Assembly: GCA_948099385.1 (NCBI GenBank)
Contig: CANUEZ040000209.1
Location: forward strand, 2,294,001-2,358,000
Origin: Fasciola hepatica
Lineage: Eukaryota; Platyhelminthes; Trematoda; Plagiorchiida; Fasciolidae
Reading direction: 5' to 3'
Length of the DNA stretch: 64,000 nucleotides
Position numbers and translations under genes: made by a program. Of this stretch, positions 24,401-36,288 are shown in pieces. Every line of letters starts with the position of its first letter. Position 1 is the stretch's first letter. Under the pieces are notes generated by a model, which saw only the letters and a list, made by a program, of their open reading frames with translations, was not told the DNA's origin and did no database searches.

Positions 24401-26554
24401 ATGTTGAACAAAGCGTTCAGACCCCTATCGGATAGCTTTGTGGTTTGGGCGTTCGACTGACATTCGTTCACCCCAACCCTTGTTCGTGTCCCCGTGTGGG
24501 CTCTGTCCATGTGCAATGCTCATGTTTCCCTTAGCGGATCAAACAGCTGTACAGTGCTTCCATCATTTTCAATGGTCAGTTCAGTGTTCAAGCTGCATGG
24601 AGAATCATATTATACAAATCTACTCTGCTACTGCTCTATTGCATTGTGTGAGCAATCTGTGTGGATTGTTCATAAGGGAATGCCTTGGTTTTACTTAGGC
24701 CCATAAATAGAGAAGTGATGGAACATAGGATTGGATCGGTGTGCGAGAATTTGGTTGTTACCGTTCAAAGCGAAAGCGAAAGCCGAAGCCAATTTGGGGA
24801 TTGTGCCATATCATGTATTGTATATGTTCCACAAAGCGTTGAGACCCATATCGGATAGCTTTGTGGTTTGGGTGTTCGACAGACAATCATTCACCCCAAC
24901 CCTTGTTCGTGTCCCCGTGTGGGCTCTGTCCATGTGCAATGCTCATGATTCCCTTAGCGGATCAAACAGCTGTACAGTGCTTCCATAATTTTCAATGGTC
25001 AGTTCAGTGTTCAAGCTGCATGGAGAATCATAATATACAGATCAACTCTGCTACTGCTCTATTGCATTGTGTGAGCAATCTGTGTAGATTGTTCATAAGG
25101 GAATGCCTTGATTTTACTTAGGCCCATAAATAGAGAAGTGATGGAACATAGGATTGGATCGGTGTGCGAGAATTTGGTTGTTACCGTTCAAAGCGAAAGC
25201 GAAAGCCGAAGCCAATTTGGGGATTGTGCTATATCATGTATTGTATATGTTGAACAAAGCGTTGAGACCCATATCGGATAGCCTTGTGGTTTGGGTGTTC
25301 GACTGACATTCGTTCACTCCAACCCTTGTTCGTGTCCCCGTGTGGGCTCTGTCCATGTGCAATGCTCATGATTCCCTTAGCGGATCAAACAGCTGTACAG
25401 TGCTTCCATCATTTTCAATGGTCAGTTCAGTGTTCAAGCTGCATGGAGAATCATATTATACAAATCTACTCTGCTACTGCTCTATTGCATTGTATGAGCA
25501 ATCTGTGTGGCGATGGTTCATAAGGGAATGCCTTGGTTTTACTTAGGCCCATAAATAGAGAAGTGATGGAACATAGGATTGGATCGGTGTGCGAGAATTT
25601 GGTTGTTACCGTTCAAAGCGAAAGCGAAAGCCGAAGCCAATTTGGGGATTGTGCTATATCATGTATTGTATATGTTGAACAAAGCGTTCAGACCCATATC
25701 GGATAGCCTTGTGGTTTGGGTGTTCGACTGACATTCGTTCACTCCAACCCTTGTTCGTGTCCCCGTGTGGGCTCTGTCCATGTGCAATGCTCATGATTCC
25801 CTTAGCGGATCAAACAGCTGTACAGTGCTTCCATAATTTTCAATGGTCAGTTCAGTGTTCAAGCTGCATGGAGAATCATATTATACAAATCTACTCTGCT
25901 ACTGCTCTATTGCATTGTATGAGCAATCTGTGTGGATTGTTCATAAGGGAATGCCTTCGTTTTACTTAGGCCCATAAATAGAGAAGTGATGGAACATAGG
26001 ATTGGATCGGTGTGCGAGAATTTGGTTGTTACCGTTCAAAGCGAAAGCGAAAGCCGAAGCCAATTTGGGGATTGTGCTATATCATGTATTGTATATGTTG
26101 AACAAAGCGTTGAGACCCATATCGGATAGCTTTGTGGTTTGGGTGTTCCACAGACATTCGTTCACTCCAACCCTTGTTCGTGTCCCCGTGTGGGCTCTGT
26201 CCATGTGCAATGCTCATGATTCCCTTAGCGGATCAAACAGCTGTACAGTGCTTCCATAATTTTCAATGGTCAGTTCAGTGTTCAAGCTGCATGGAGAATC
26301 ATATTATACAAATCTACTCTGCCACTGCTCTATTGCATTGTATAAGCAATCTGTGTGGATTGTTCATAAGGGAATGCCTTCGTTTTACTTAGGCCCATAA
26401 ATAGAGAAGTGATGAAACATAGGATTGGATCGGTGTGCGAGAATTTGGTTGTTACCGTTCAAAGCGAAAGCGAAAGCCGAAGGCAATTTGGGGATTGTGC
26501 TATATCATGTATTGTATATGTTCGACAAAGCGTTGAGACCGATATCGGATAGCT
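21476..26554 (+). repeat. Units 51-62: diverged 5-unit periodicity and CACTCC variant cluster
   Basis: Anchors are at 21476, 21899, 22321, 22744, 23167, 23590, 24015, 24438, 24861, 25284, 25709 and 26132. Units 53-56 match units 58-61 at a step of 2117-2119 bp. Units 53 and 58 both have CTCATGTTTCCC and end with TGTTCCACAAAG. Units 54 and 59 both have AATCATTC and ACAGATCAACTC. Units 55/60 and 56/61 both have CACTCCAAC in place of CACCCCAAC. Other sites differ, so this duplication is older than its neighbours. CACTCC is confined to 23.2-27.9 kb in my reading. Confidence 0.85.
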
Positions 26555-28250
26555 TTGTGGTTTGGGTGTTCGACTGACATTCGTTCACCCCAACCCTTGT
26601 TCGTGTCCCCGTGTGGGCTCTGTCCATGTGCAATGCTCATGATTCCCTTAGCGGATCAAACAGCTGTACAGTGCTTCCATAATTTTCAATGGTCAGTTCA
26701 GTGTTCAAGCTGCATGGAGAATCATATTATACAAATCTACTCTGCTACTGCTCTATTGCATTGTATGAGCAATCTGTGTGGGGCTTGTTCATAAGGGAAT
26801 GCCTTGGTTTTACTTAGGCCCATAAATAGAGAAGTGATGGAACATAGGATTGGATCGGTGTGCGAGAATTTGGTTGTTACCGTTCAAAGCGAAAGCGAAA
26901 GCCGAAGCCAATTTGGAAATTGTGCTATATCATGTATTGTATATGTTGAACAAAGCGTTCAGACCCATATCGGATAGCTTTGTGGTTTCGGTGTTCGACA
27001 GACATTCGTTCACTCCAACCCTTGTTCGTGTCCCCGTGTGGGCTCTGTCCATGTGCAATGCTCATGATTCCCTTAGCGGATCAAACAGCTGTACAGTGCT
27101 TCCATAATTTTCAATGGTCAGTTCAGTGTTCAAGCTGCATGGAGAATCATATTATACAAATCTACTCTGCTACTGCTCTATTGCATTGTATGAGCAATCT
27201 GTGTAGATTGTTCATAAGGGAATGCCTTGGTTTTACTTAGGCCCATAAATAGAGAAATGATGGAACATAGGATTGGATCGGTGTGCGAGAATTTGGTTGT
27301 TACCGTTCAAAGCGAAAGCGAAAGCCGAAGCCAATTTGGGGATTGTGCTATATCATGTATTGTATATGTTGAACAAAGCGTTGAGACCCATATCGGATAG
27401 CCTTGTGGTTTGGGTGTTCGACTGACAATCATTCACCCCAACCCTTGTTCGTGTCCCCGTGTGGGCTCTGTCCATGTGCAATGCTCATGATTCCCTTAGC
27501 GGATCAAACAGCTGTACAGTGCTTCCATCATTTTCAATGGTCAGTTCAGTGTTCAAGCTGCATGGAGAATCATATTATACAAATCTACTCTGCTACTGCT
27601 CTATTGCATTGTATGAGCAATCTGTGTGGGGCTTGTTCATAAGGGAATGCCTTGGTTTTACTTAGGCCCATAAATAGAGAAGTGATGGAACATAGGATTG
27701 GATCGGTGTGCGAGAATTTGGTTGTTACCGTTCAAAGCGAAAGCGAAAGCCGAAGCCAATTTGGAAATTGTGCTATATCATGTATTGTATATGTTGAACA
27801 AAGCGTTCAGACCCATATCGGATAGCTTTGTGGTTTCGGTGTTCGACAGACATTCGTTCACTCCAACCCTTGTTCGTGTCCCCGTGTGGGCTCTGTCCAT
27901 GTGCAATGCTCATGATTCCCTTAGCGGATCAAACAGCTGTACAGTGCTTCCATAATTTTCAATGGTCAGTTCAGTGTTCAAGCTGCATGGAGAATCATAT
28001 TATACAAATCTACTCTGCCACTGCTCTATTGCATTGTATGAGCAATCTGTGTAGATTGTTCATAAGGGAATGCCTTGGTTTTACTTAGGCCCATAAATAG
28101 AGAAATGATGGAACATAGGATTGGATCGGTGTGCGAGAATTTGGTTGTTACCGTTCAAAGCGAAAGCGAAAGCCGAAGCCAATTTGGGGATTGTGCTATA
28201 TCATGTATTGTATATGTTGAACAAAGCGTTGAGACCCATATCGGATAGCC
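26555..28250 (+). repeat. Higher-order repeat: 848-bp dimer, two copies
   Basis: Units 63-64 (26555, 26980) match units 65-66 (27403, 27828), with lengths 425, 423, 425 and 423. Shared rare variants are GGGGCTTGTTC (near 26780 and 27628), TTTGGAAATTGTG (26912 and 27760), TTTCGGTGTTCGACAGAC (26986 and 27834) and AGAGAAATGATGG (27252 and 28100). From about 26690 to 27530 I see one difference from the copy 848 bp downstream (GCTACT against GCCACT). Before that the units differ at CATAAT/CATCAT and ATTCGT/AATCAT. This is a recent duplication with its edges near those sites. Confidence 0.9.
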
Positions 28251-30789
28251 TTGTGGTTTGGGTGTTCGACTGACAATCATTCACCCCAACCCTTGTTCGT
28301 GTCCCCGTGTGGGCTCTGTCCATGTGCAATGCTCATGATTCCCTTAGCGGATCAAACAGCTGTACAGTGCTTCCATAATTTTCAATGGTCAGTTCAGTGT
28401 TCAAGCTGCATGGAAAATCATATTATACAAATCTACTCTGCCACTGCTCTATTGCATTGTATGAGCAATCTGTGTGGATTGTTCATAAGGGAATGCCTTG
28501 GTTTACTTAGGCCCATAAATAGAGAAGTGATGGAACATAGGATTGGATCGGTGTGCGAGAATTTGGTTGTTACCGTTCAAAGCGAAAGCGAAAGCCGAAG
28601 GCAATTTAGGGATTGTGCCATATCATGTATTGTATATGTTCCACAAAGCGTTCAGACCGATATCGGATAGCTTTGTGGTTTGGGTGTTCGACTGACATTC
28701 GTTCACCTCAACCCTTGTTCGTGTCCCCGTGTGGGCTCTGTCCATGTGCAATGCTCATGATTCCCTTAGCGGATCAAACAGCTGTACAGTGCTTCCATCA
28801 TTTTCAATGGTCAGTTCAGTGTTCAAGCTGCATGGAGAATCATATTATACAAATCTACTCTGCCACTGCTCTATTGCATTGTGTGAGCAATCTGTGTGGA
28901 TTGTTCATAAGGGAATGCCTTGGTTTTACTTAGGCCCATAAATAGAGAAGTGATGGAACATAGGATTGGATCGGTATGCGAGAATTTGGTTGTTACCGTT
29001 CAAAGCGAAAGCGAAAGCCGAAGCCAATTTAGGGATTGTGCCATATCATGTATTGTATATGTTCCACAAAGCGTTGAGACCCATATCGGATAGCTTTGTG
29101 GTTTGGGTGTTCGACTGACATTCGTTCACCCCAACCCTTGTTCGTGTCCCCGTGTGGGCTCTGTCCATGTGCAATGCTCATGATTCCCTTAGCGGATCAA
29201 ACAGCTGTACAGTGCTTCCATAATTTTCAATGGTCAGTTCAGTGTTCAAGCTGCATGGAGAATCATATTATACAAATCTACTCTGCCACTGCTCTATTGC
29301 ATTGTATGAGCAATCTGTGTGGATTGTTCATAAGGGAATGCCTTGGTTTTACTTAGGCCCATAAATAGAGAAGTGATGGAACATAGGATTGGATCGGTGT
29401 GCGAGAATTTGGTTGTTACCGTTCAAAGCGAAAGCGAAAGCCGAAGCCAATTTGGGGATTGTGCTATATCATGTATTGTATATGTTCCACAAAGCGTTGA
29501 GACCCATATCGGATAGCTTTGTGGTTTGGGTGTTCGACTGACATTCGTTCACCCCAACCCTTGTTCGTGTCCCCGTGTGGGCTCTGTCCATGTGCAATGC
29601 TCAAGATTCCCTTAGCGGATCAAACAGCTGTACAGTGCTTCCATCATTTTCAATGGTCAGTTCCAGGTTCAAGCTGCATGGAGAATCATATTATACAAAT
29701 CTACTCTGCTACTGCTCTATTGCATTGTGTGAGCAATCTGTGTGGATTGTTCATAAGGGAATGCCTTTGTTTTACTTAGGCCCATAAATAGAGAAGTGAT
29801 GGAACATAGGATTGGATCGGTATGCGAGAATTTGGTTGTTACCGTTCAAAGCGAAAGCGAAAGCCGAAGCCAATTTAGGGATTGTGCCATATCATGTATT
29901 GTATATGTTCCACAAAGCGTTGAGACCCATATCGGATAGCTTTGTGGTTTGGGTGTTCGACTGACATTCGTTCACCCCAACCCTTGTTCGTGTCCCCGTG
30001 TGGGCTCTGTCCATGTGCAATGCTCATGATTCCCTTAGCGGATCAAACAGCTGTACAGTGCTTCCATCATTTTCAATGGTCAGTTCAGTGTTCAAGCTGC
30101 ATGGAGAATTATATTATACAAATCTACTCTGCCACTGCTCTATTGCATTGTATGAGCAATCTGTGTAGATTGTTCATAAGGGAATGCCTTGGTTTTACTT
30201 AGGCCCATAAATAGAGAAGTGATGGAACATAGGATTGGATCGGTGTGCGAGAATTTGGTTGTTACCGTTCAAAGCGAAAGCGAAAGCCGAAGCCAATTTG
30301 GGGATTGTGCTATATCATGTATTGTATATGTTCCACAAAGCGTTGAGACCCATATCGGATAGCTTTGTGGTTTGGGTGTTCGACTGACATTCGTTCACCC
30401 CAACCCTTGTTCGTGTCCCCGTGTGGGCTCTGTCCATGTGCAATGCTCAAGATTCCCTTAGCGGATCAAACAGCTGTACAGTGCTTCCATCATTTTCAAT
30501 GGTCAGTTCCAGGTTCAAGCTGCATGGAGAATCATATTATACAAATCTACTCTGCTACTGCTCTATTGCATTGTGTGAGCAATCTGTGTGGGGATTGTTC
30601 ATAAAGGAATGCCTTTGTTTTACTTGGGCCCATAAATAGAGAAGTGATGGAACATAGGATTGGATCGGTGTGCGAGAATTTGGTTGTTACCGTTCAAAGC
30701 GAAAGCGAAAGCCGAAGCCAATTTGGGGATTGTGCTATATCATGTATTGTATATGTTGAACAAAGCGTTGAGACCCATATCGGATAGCC
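28251..30789 (+). repeat. Units 67-72: TGTTCCAC block containing an 846-bp dimer repeat
   Basis: Anchors are at 28251, 28673, 29096, 29519, 29942 and 30365. Five consecutive units (67-71) end with TGTTCCACAAAG where most units have TGTTGAACAAAG, the densest cluster of that variant. Within it, units 69-70 match units 71-72 at 846 bp. Both copies have GGATCGGTATGCG upstream (28970 and 29816), and units 70 and 72 share CTCAAGATTCCC and GTTCCAGGTTCAAG. Unit 72 differs by the GG insertion, CATAAAGG and ACTTGGGCCC. Unit 67 lacks one T in GGTTTACTTAGG near 28503, giving 422 bp and fusing two short open frames into the longest one in the window (139 codons). Confidence 0.88.
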
Positions 30790-32060
30790 TTGTGGTTTGG
30801 GTGTTCGACTGACATTCGTTCACCCCAACCCTTGTTCGTGTCCCCGTGTGGGCTCTGTCCATGTGCAATGCTCATGATTCCCTTAGCGGATCAAACAGCT
30901 GTACAGTGCTTCCATCATTTTCAATGGTCAGTTCAGTGTTCAAGCTGCATGGAGAATCATATTATACAAATCTACTCTGCTACTGCTCTATTGCATTGTG
31001 TGAGCAATCTGTGTGGATTGTTCATAAGGGAATGCCTTGGTTTTACTTAGGCCCATAAATAGAGAAGTGATGGAACATAGGATTGGATCGGTGTGCGAGA
31101 ATTTGGTTGTTACCGTTCAAAGCGAAAGCGAAAGCCGAAGCCAATTTGGGGATTGTGCTATATCATGTATTGTATATGTTGAACAAAGCGTTGAGACCCA
31201 TATCGGATAGCCTTGTGGTTTGGGTGTTCGACTGACAATCATTCACCCCAACCCTTGTTCGTGTCCCCGTGTGGGCTCTGTCCATGTGCAATGCTCATGA
31301 TTCCCTTAGCGGATCAAACAGCTGTACAGTGCTTCCATAATTTTCAATGGTCAGTTCAGTGTTCAAGCTGCATGGAGAATCATATTATACAAATCTACTC
31401 TGCTACTGCTCTATTGCATTGTGTGAGCAATCTGTGCGGGGATTGTTCATAAGGGAATGCATTGGTTTTACTTATGCCCATAAATAGAGAAGTGATGGAA
31501 CATAGGATTGGATCGGTGTGCGAGAATTTGGTTGTTACCGTTCAAAGCGAAAGCGAAAGCCGAAGCCAATTTGGGGATTGTGCTATATCATGTATTGTAT
31601 ATGTTGAACAAAGCGTTGAGACCCATATCGGATAGCCTTGTGGTTTGGGTGTTCGACTGACATTCGTTCACCCCAACCCTTGTTCGTGTCCCCGTGTGGG
31701 CTCTGTCCATGTGCAATGCTCATGATTCCCTTAGCGGATCAAACAGCTGTACAGTGCTTCCATCATTTTCAATGGTCAGTTCAGTGTTCAAGCTGCATGG
31801 AGAATCATATTATACAAATCTACTCTGCTACTGCTCTATTGCATTGTGTGAGCAATCTGTGTAGATTGTTCATAAGGGAATGCCTTTGTTTTACTTAGGC
31901 CCATAAATAGAGAAGTGATGGAACATAGGATTGGATCGGTGTGCGAGAATTTGGTTGTTACCGTTCAAAGCGAAAGCGAAAGCCGAAGCCAATTTAGGGA
32001 TTGTGCTATATCATGTATTGTATATGTTGAACAAAGCGTTGAGACCCATATGGGATAGCC
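30790..32060 (+). repeat. Units 73-75: plain monomers
   Basis: Anchors are at 30790, 31213 and 31638, with lengths 423, 425 and 423. These units are close to consensus. Unit 74 has TGTGCGGGG, the CpG form of the insertion site, near 31436, and the rare AATGCATTGG and ACTTATGCCC nearby. I see no higher-order structure in this stretch. Confidence 0.9.
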
Positions 32061-35000
32061 TTGTGGTTTGGGTGTTCGACTGACATTCGTTCACCCCAAC
32101 CCTTGTTCGTGTCCCCGTGTGGGCTCTGTCCATGTGCAATGCTCATGATTCCCTTAGCGGATCAAACAGCTGTACAGTGCTTCCATCATTTTCAATGGTC
32201 AGTTCAGTGTTCAAGCCGCATGGAGAATCATATTATACAAATCTACTCTGCTACTGCTCTATTGCATTGTGTGAGCAATCTGTGTGGATTGTTCATAAGG
32301 GAATGCCTTCGTTTTACTTAGGCCCATAAATAGAGAAGTGATGGAACATAGGATTGGATCGGTGTGCGAGAATTTGGTTGTTACCGTTCAATCGAAAGCG
32401 AAAGCCGAAGCCAATTTGGGGATTGTGCTATATCATGTATTGTATATGTTGAACAAAGCGTTGAGACCCATATGGGATAGCCTTGTGGTTTGGGTGTTCG
32501 ACTGACATTCGTTCACCCCAACCCTTGTTCGTGTCCCCGTGTGGGCTCTGTCCATGTGCAATGCTCATGATTCCCTTAGCGGATCAAACAGCTGTACAGT
32601 GCTTCCATAATTTTCAATGGTCAGTTCAGTGTTCAAGCTGCATGGAGAATCATATTATACAAATCTACTCTGCTACTGCTCTATTGCATTGTATGAGCAA
32701 TCTGTGTGGCGATGGTTAATAAAGGAATGCCTTGGTTTTACTTAGGTCCATAAATAGAGAAGTGATGGAACATAGGATTGGATCGGTGTGCGAGAATTTG
32801 GTTGTTACCGTTCAAAGCGAAAGCGAAAGCCGAAGCCAATTTGGGGATTGTGCTATATCATGTATTGTATATGTTGAACAAAGCGTTGAGACCCATATCG
32901 GATAGCCTTGTGGTTTGGGTGTTCGACTGACAATCATTCACCCCAACCCTTGTTCGTGTCCCCGTGTGGGCTCTGTCCATGTGCAATGCTCATGATTCCC
33001 TTAGCGGATCAAACAGCTGTACAGTGCTTCCATCATTTTCAATGGTCAGTTCCAGGTTCAAGCTGCATGGAGAATCATATTATACAAATCTACTCTGCTA
33101 CTGCTCTATTGCATTGTGTGAGCAATCTTTGTGGATTGTTCATAAAGGAATGCCTTGGTTTTACTTAGGCCCATAAATAGAGAAGTGATGGAACATAGGA
33201 TTGGATCGGTGTGCGAGAATTTGGTTGTTACCGTTCAATCGAAAGCGAAAGCCGAAGCCAATTTGGGGATTGTGCTGTATCATGTATTGTATATGTTGAA
33301 CAAAGCGTTGAGACCCATATGGGATGGCCTTGTGGTTTGGGTGTTCGACTGACAATCATTCACCCCAACCCTTGTTCGTGTCCCCGTGTGGGCTCTGTCC
33401 ATGTGCAATGCTCATGATTCCCTTAGCGGATCAAACAGCTGTACAGTGCTTCCATCATTTTCAATGGTCAGTTCAGTGTTCAAGCTGCATGGAGAATCAT
33501 ATTATACAAATCTACTCTGCTACTGCTCTATTGCATTGTGTGAGCAATCTGTGTGGATTGTTCATAAAGGAATGCCTTGGTTTTACTTAGGCCCATAAAT
33601 AGAGAAGTGATGGAACATAGGATTGGATCGGTGTGCGAGAATTTGGTTGTTACCGTTCAATCGAAAGCGAAAGCCGAAGCCAATTTGGGGATTGTGCTGT
33701 ATCATGTATTGTATATGTTGAACAAAGCGTTGAGACCCATATCGGATAGCCTTGTGGTTTGGGTGTTCGACTGACAATCATTCACCCCAACCCTTGTTCG
33801 TGTCCCCGTGTGGGCTCTGTCCATGTGCAATGCTCATGATTCCCTTAGCGGATCAAACAGCTGTACAGTGCTTCCATCATTTTCAATGGTCAGTTCAGTG
33901 TTCAAGCTGCATGTAGAATCATATTATACAAATCTACTCTGCTACTGCTCTATTGCATTGTGTGAGCAATCTGTGTAGATTGTTCATAAGGGAATGCCTT
34001 TGTTTTACTTAGGCCCATAAATAGAGAAGTGATGGAACATAGGATTGGATCGGTGTGCGAGAATTTGGTTGTTACCGTTCAAAGCGAAAGCGAAAGCCGA
34101 AGCCAATTTGGAAATTGTGCTATATCATGTATTGTATATGTTGAACAAAGCGTTCAGACCCATATGGGATAGCCTTGTGGTTTGGGTGTTCGACTGACAT
34201 TCGTTCACCCCAACCCTTGTTCGTGTCCCCGTGTGGGCTCTGTCCATGTGCAATGCTCATGATTCCCTTAGCGGATCAAACAGCTGTACAGTGCTTCCAT
34301 CATTTTCAATGGTCAGTTCAGTGTTCAAGCCGCACGGAGAATCATATTATACAAATCTACTCTGCTACTGCTCTATTGCATTGTGTGAGCAATCTGTGTG
34401 GATTGTTCATAAGGGAATGCCTTCGTTTTACTTAGGCCCATAAATAGAGAAGTGATGGAACATAGGATTGGATCGGTGTGCGAGAATTTGGTTGTTACCG
34501 TTCAATCGAAAGCGAAAGCCGAAGCCAATTTGGGGATTGTGCTATATCATGTATTGTATATGTTGAACAAAGCGTTGAGACCCATATGGGATAGCCTCGT
34601 GGTTTGGGTGTTCGACTGACATTCGTTCACCCCAACCCTTGTTCGTGTCCCCGTGTGGGCTCTGTCCATGTGCAATGCTCATGATTCCCTTAGCGGATCA
34701 AACAGCTGTACAGTGCTTCCATAATTTTCAATGGTCAGTTCAGTGTTCAAGCTGCATGGAGAATCATATTATACAAATCAACTCTGCTACTGCTCTATTG
34801 CATTGTATGAGCAATCTGTGTGGCGATGGTTAATAAAGGAATGCCTTGGTTTTACTTAGGTCCATAAATAGAGAAGTGATGGAACATAGGATTGGATCGG
34901 TGTGCGAGAATTTGGTTGTTACCGTTCAAAGCGAAAGCGAAAGCCGAAGCCAATTTGGGGATTGTGCTATATCATGTATTGTATATGTTGAACAAAGCGT

Positions 35001-36288
35001 TGAGACCCATATCGGATAGCCTTGTGGTTTGGGTGTTCGACTGACAATCATTCACCCCAACCCTTGTTCGTGTCCCCGTGTGGGCTCTGTCCATGTGCAA
35101 TGCTCATGATTCCCTTAGCGGATCAAACAGCTGTACAGTGCTTCCATCATTTTCAATGGTCAGTTCAGTGTTCAAGCTGCATGGAGAATCATATTATACA
35201 AATCTACTCTGCTACTGCTCTATTGCATTGTGTGAGCAATCTGTGTGGATTGTTCATAAAGGAATGCCTTGGTTTTACTTAGGCCCATAAATAGAGAAGT
35301 GATGGAACATAGGATTGGATCGGTGTGCGAGAATTTGGTTGTTACCGTTCAATCGAAAGCGAAAGCCGAAGCCAATTTGGGGATTGTGCTGTATCATGTA
35401 TTGTATATGTTGAACAAAGCGTTGAGACCCATATGGGATGGCCTTGTGGTTTGGGTGTTCGACTGACAATCATTCACCCCAACCCTTGTTCGTGTCCCCG
35501 TGTGGGCTCTGTCCATGTGCAATGCTCATGATTCCCTTAGCGGATCAAACAGCTGTACAGTGCTTCCATCATTTTCAATGGTCAGTTCAGTGTTCAAGCT
35601 GCATGGAGAATCATATTATACAAATCTACTCTGCTACTGCTCTATTGCATTGTGTGAGCAATCTGTGTGGATTGTTCATAAAGGAATGCCTTGGTTTTAC
35701 TTAGGCCCATAAATAGAGAAGTGATGGAACATAGGATTGGATCGGTGTGCGAGAATTTGGTTGTTACCGTTCAATCGAAAGCGAAAGCCGAAGCCAATTT
35801 GGGGATTGCGCTGTATCATGTATTGTATATGTTGAACAAAGCGTTGAGACCCATATCGGATAGCCTTGTGGTTTGGGTGTTCGACTGACAATCATTCACC
35901 CCAACCCTTTTTCGTGTCCCCGTGTGGGCTCTGTCCATGTGCAATGCTCATGATTCCCTTAGCGGATCAAACAGCTGTACAGTGCTTCCATCATTTTCAA
36001 TGGTCAGTTCAGTGTTCAAGCTGCATGGAGAATCATATTATACAAATCTACTCTGCCACTGCTCTATTGCATTGTATGAGCAATCTGTGTGGATTGTTCA
36101 TAAGGGAATGCCTTCGTTTTACTTAGGCCCATAAATAGAGAAGTGATGGAACATAGGATTGGATCTGTGTGCGAGAATTTGGTTGTTACCGTTCGAAGCG
36201 AAAGCGAAAGCCGAAGCCAATTTGGGGATTGTGCTATATCATGTATTGTATATGTTGAACAAAGCGTTCAGACCCATATCGGATAGCT
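32061..36288 (+). repeat. Higher-order repeat: 5-unit block (2114 bp), two copies
   Basis: Units 76-80 (32061, 32483, 32908, 33330, 33752) match units 81-85 (34175, 34597, 35022, 35444, 35866). The length pattern is identical in both: 422, 425, 422, 422, 423. Shared rare variants are CAAGCCGCA, CCTTCGTTTTA, TTCAATCGAAAG (a 1-bp shortening of TTCAAAGCGAAAG), GGCGATGGTTAATAAAGG, TTAGGTCCATAAA, GTGCTGTATC and GGGATGGCC. I noted around ten differences, such as CCAGGTTC against CAGTGTTC, CCCTTGTTCG against CCCTTTTTCG, and CATGTAGAATC against CATGGAGAATC. Identity is therefore above 99%. The matching indel pattern makes this one of the clearest duplications in the array. Confidence 0.94.

Noticed and set aside
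28251..28670. 139-codon open frame, the longest in the window
   Set aside because: It arises from a one-base loss in GGTTTACTTAGG that joins two short frames across the monomer; no homologous frame exists in neighbouring units.
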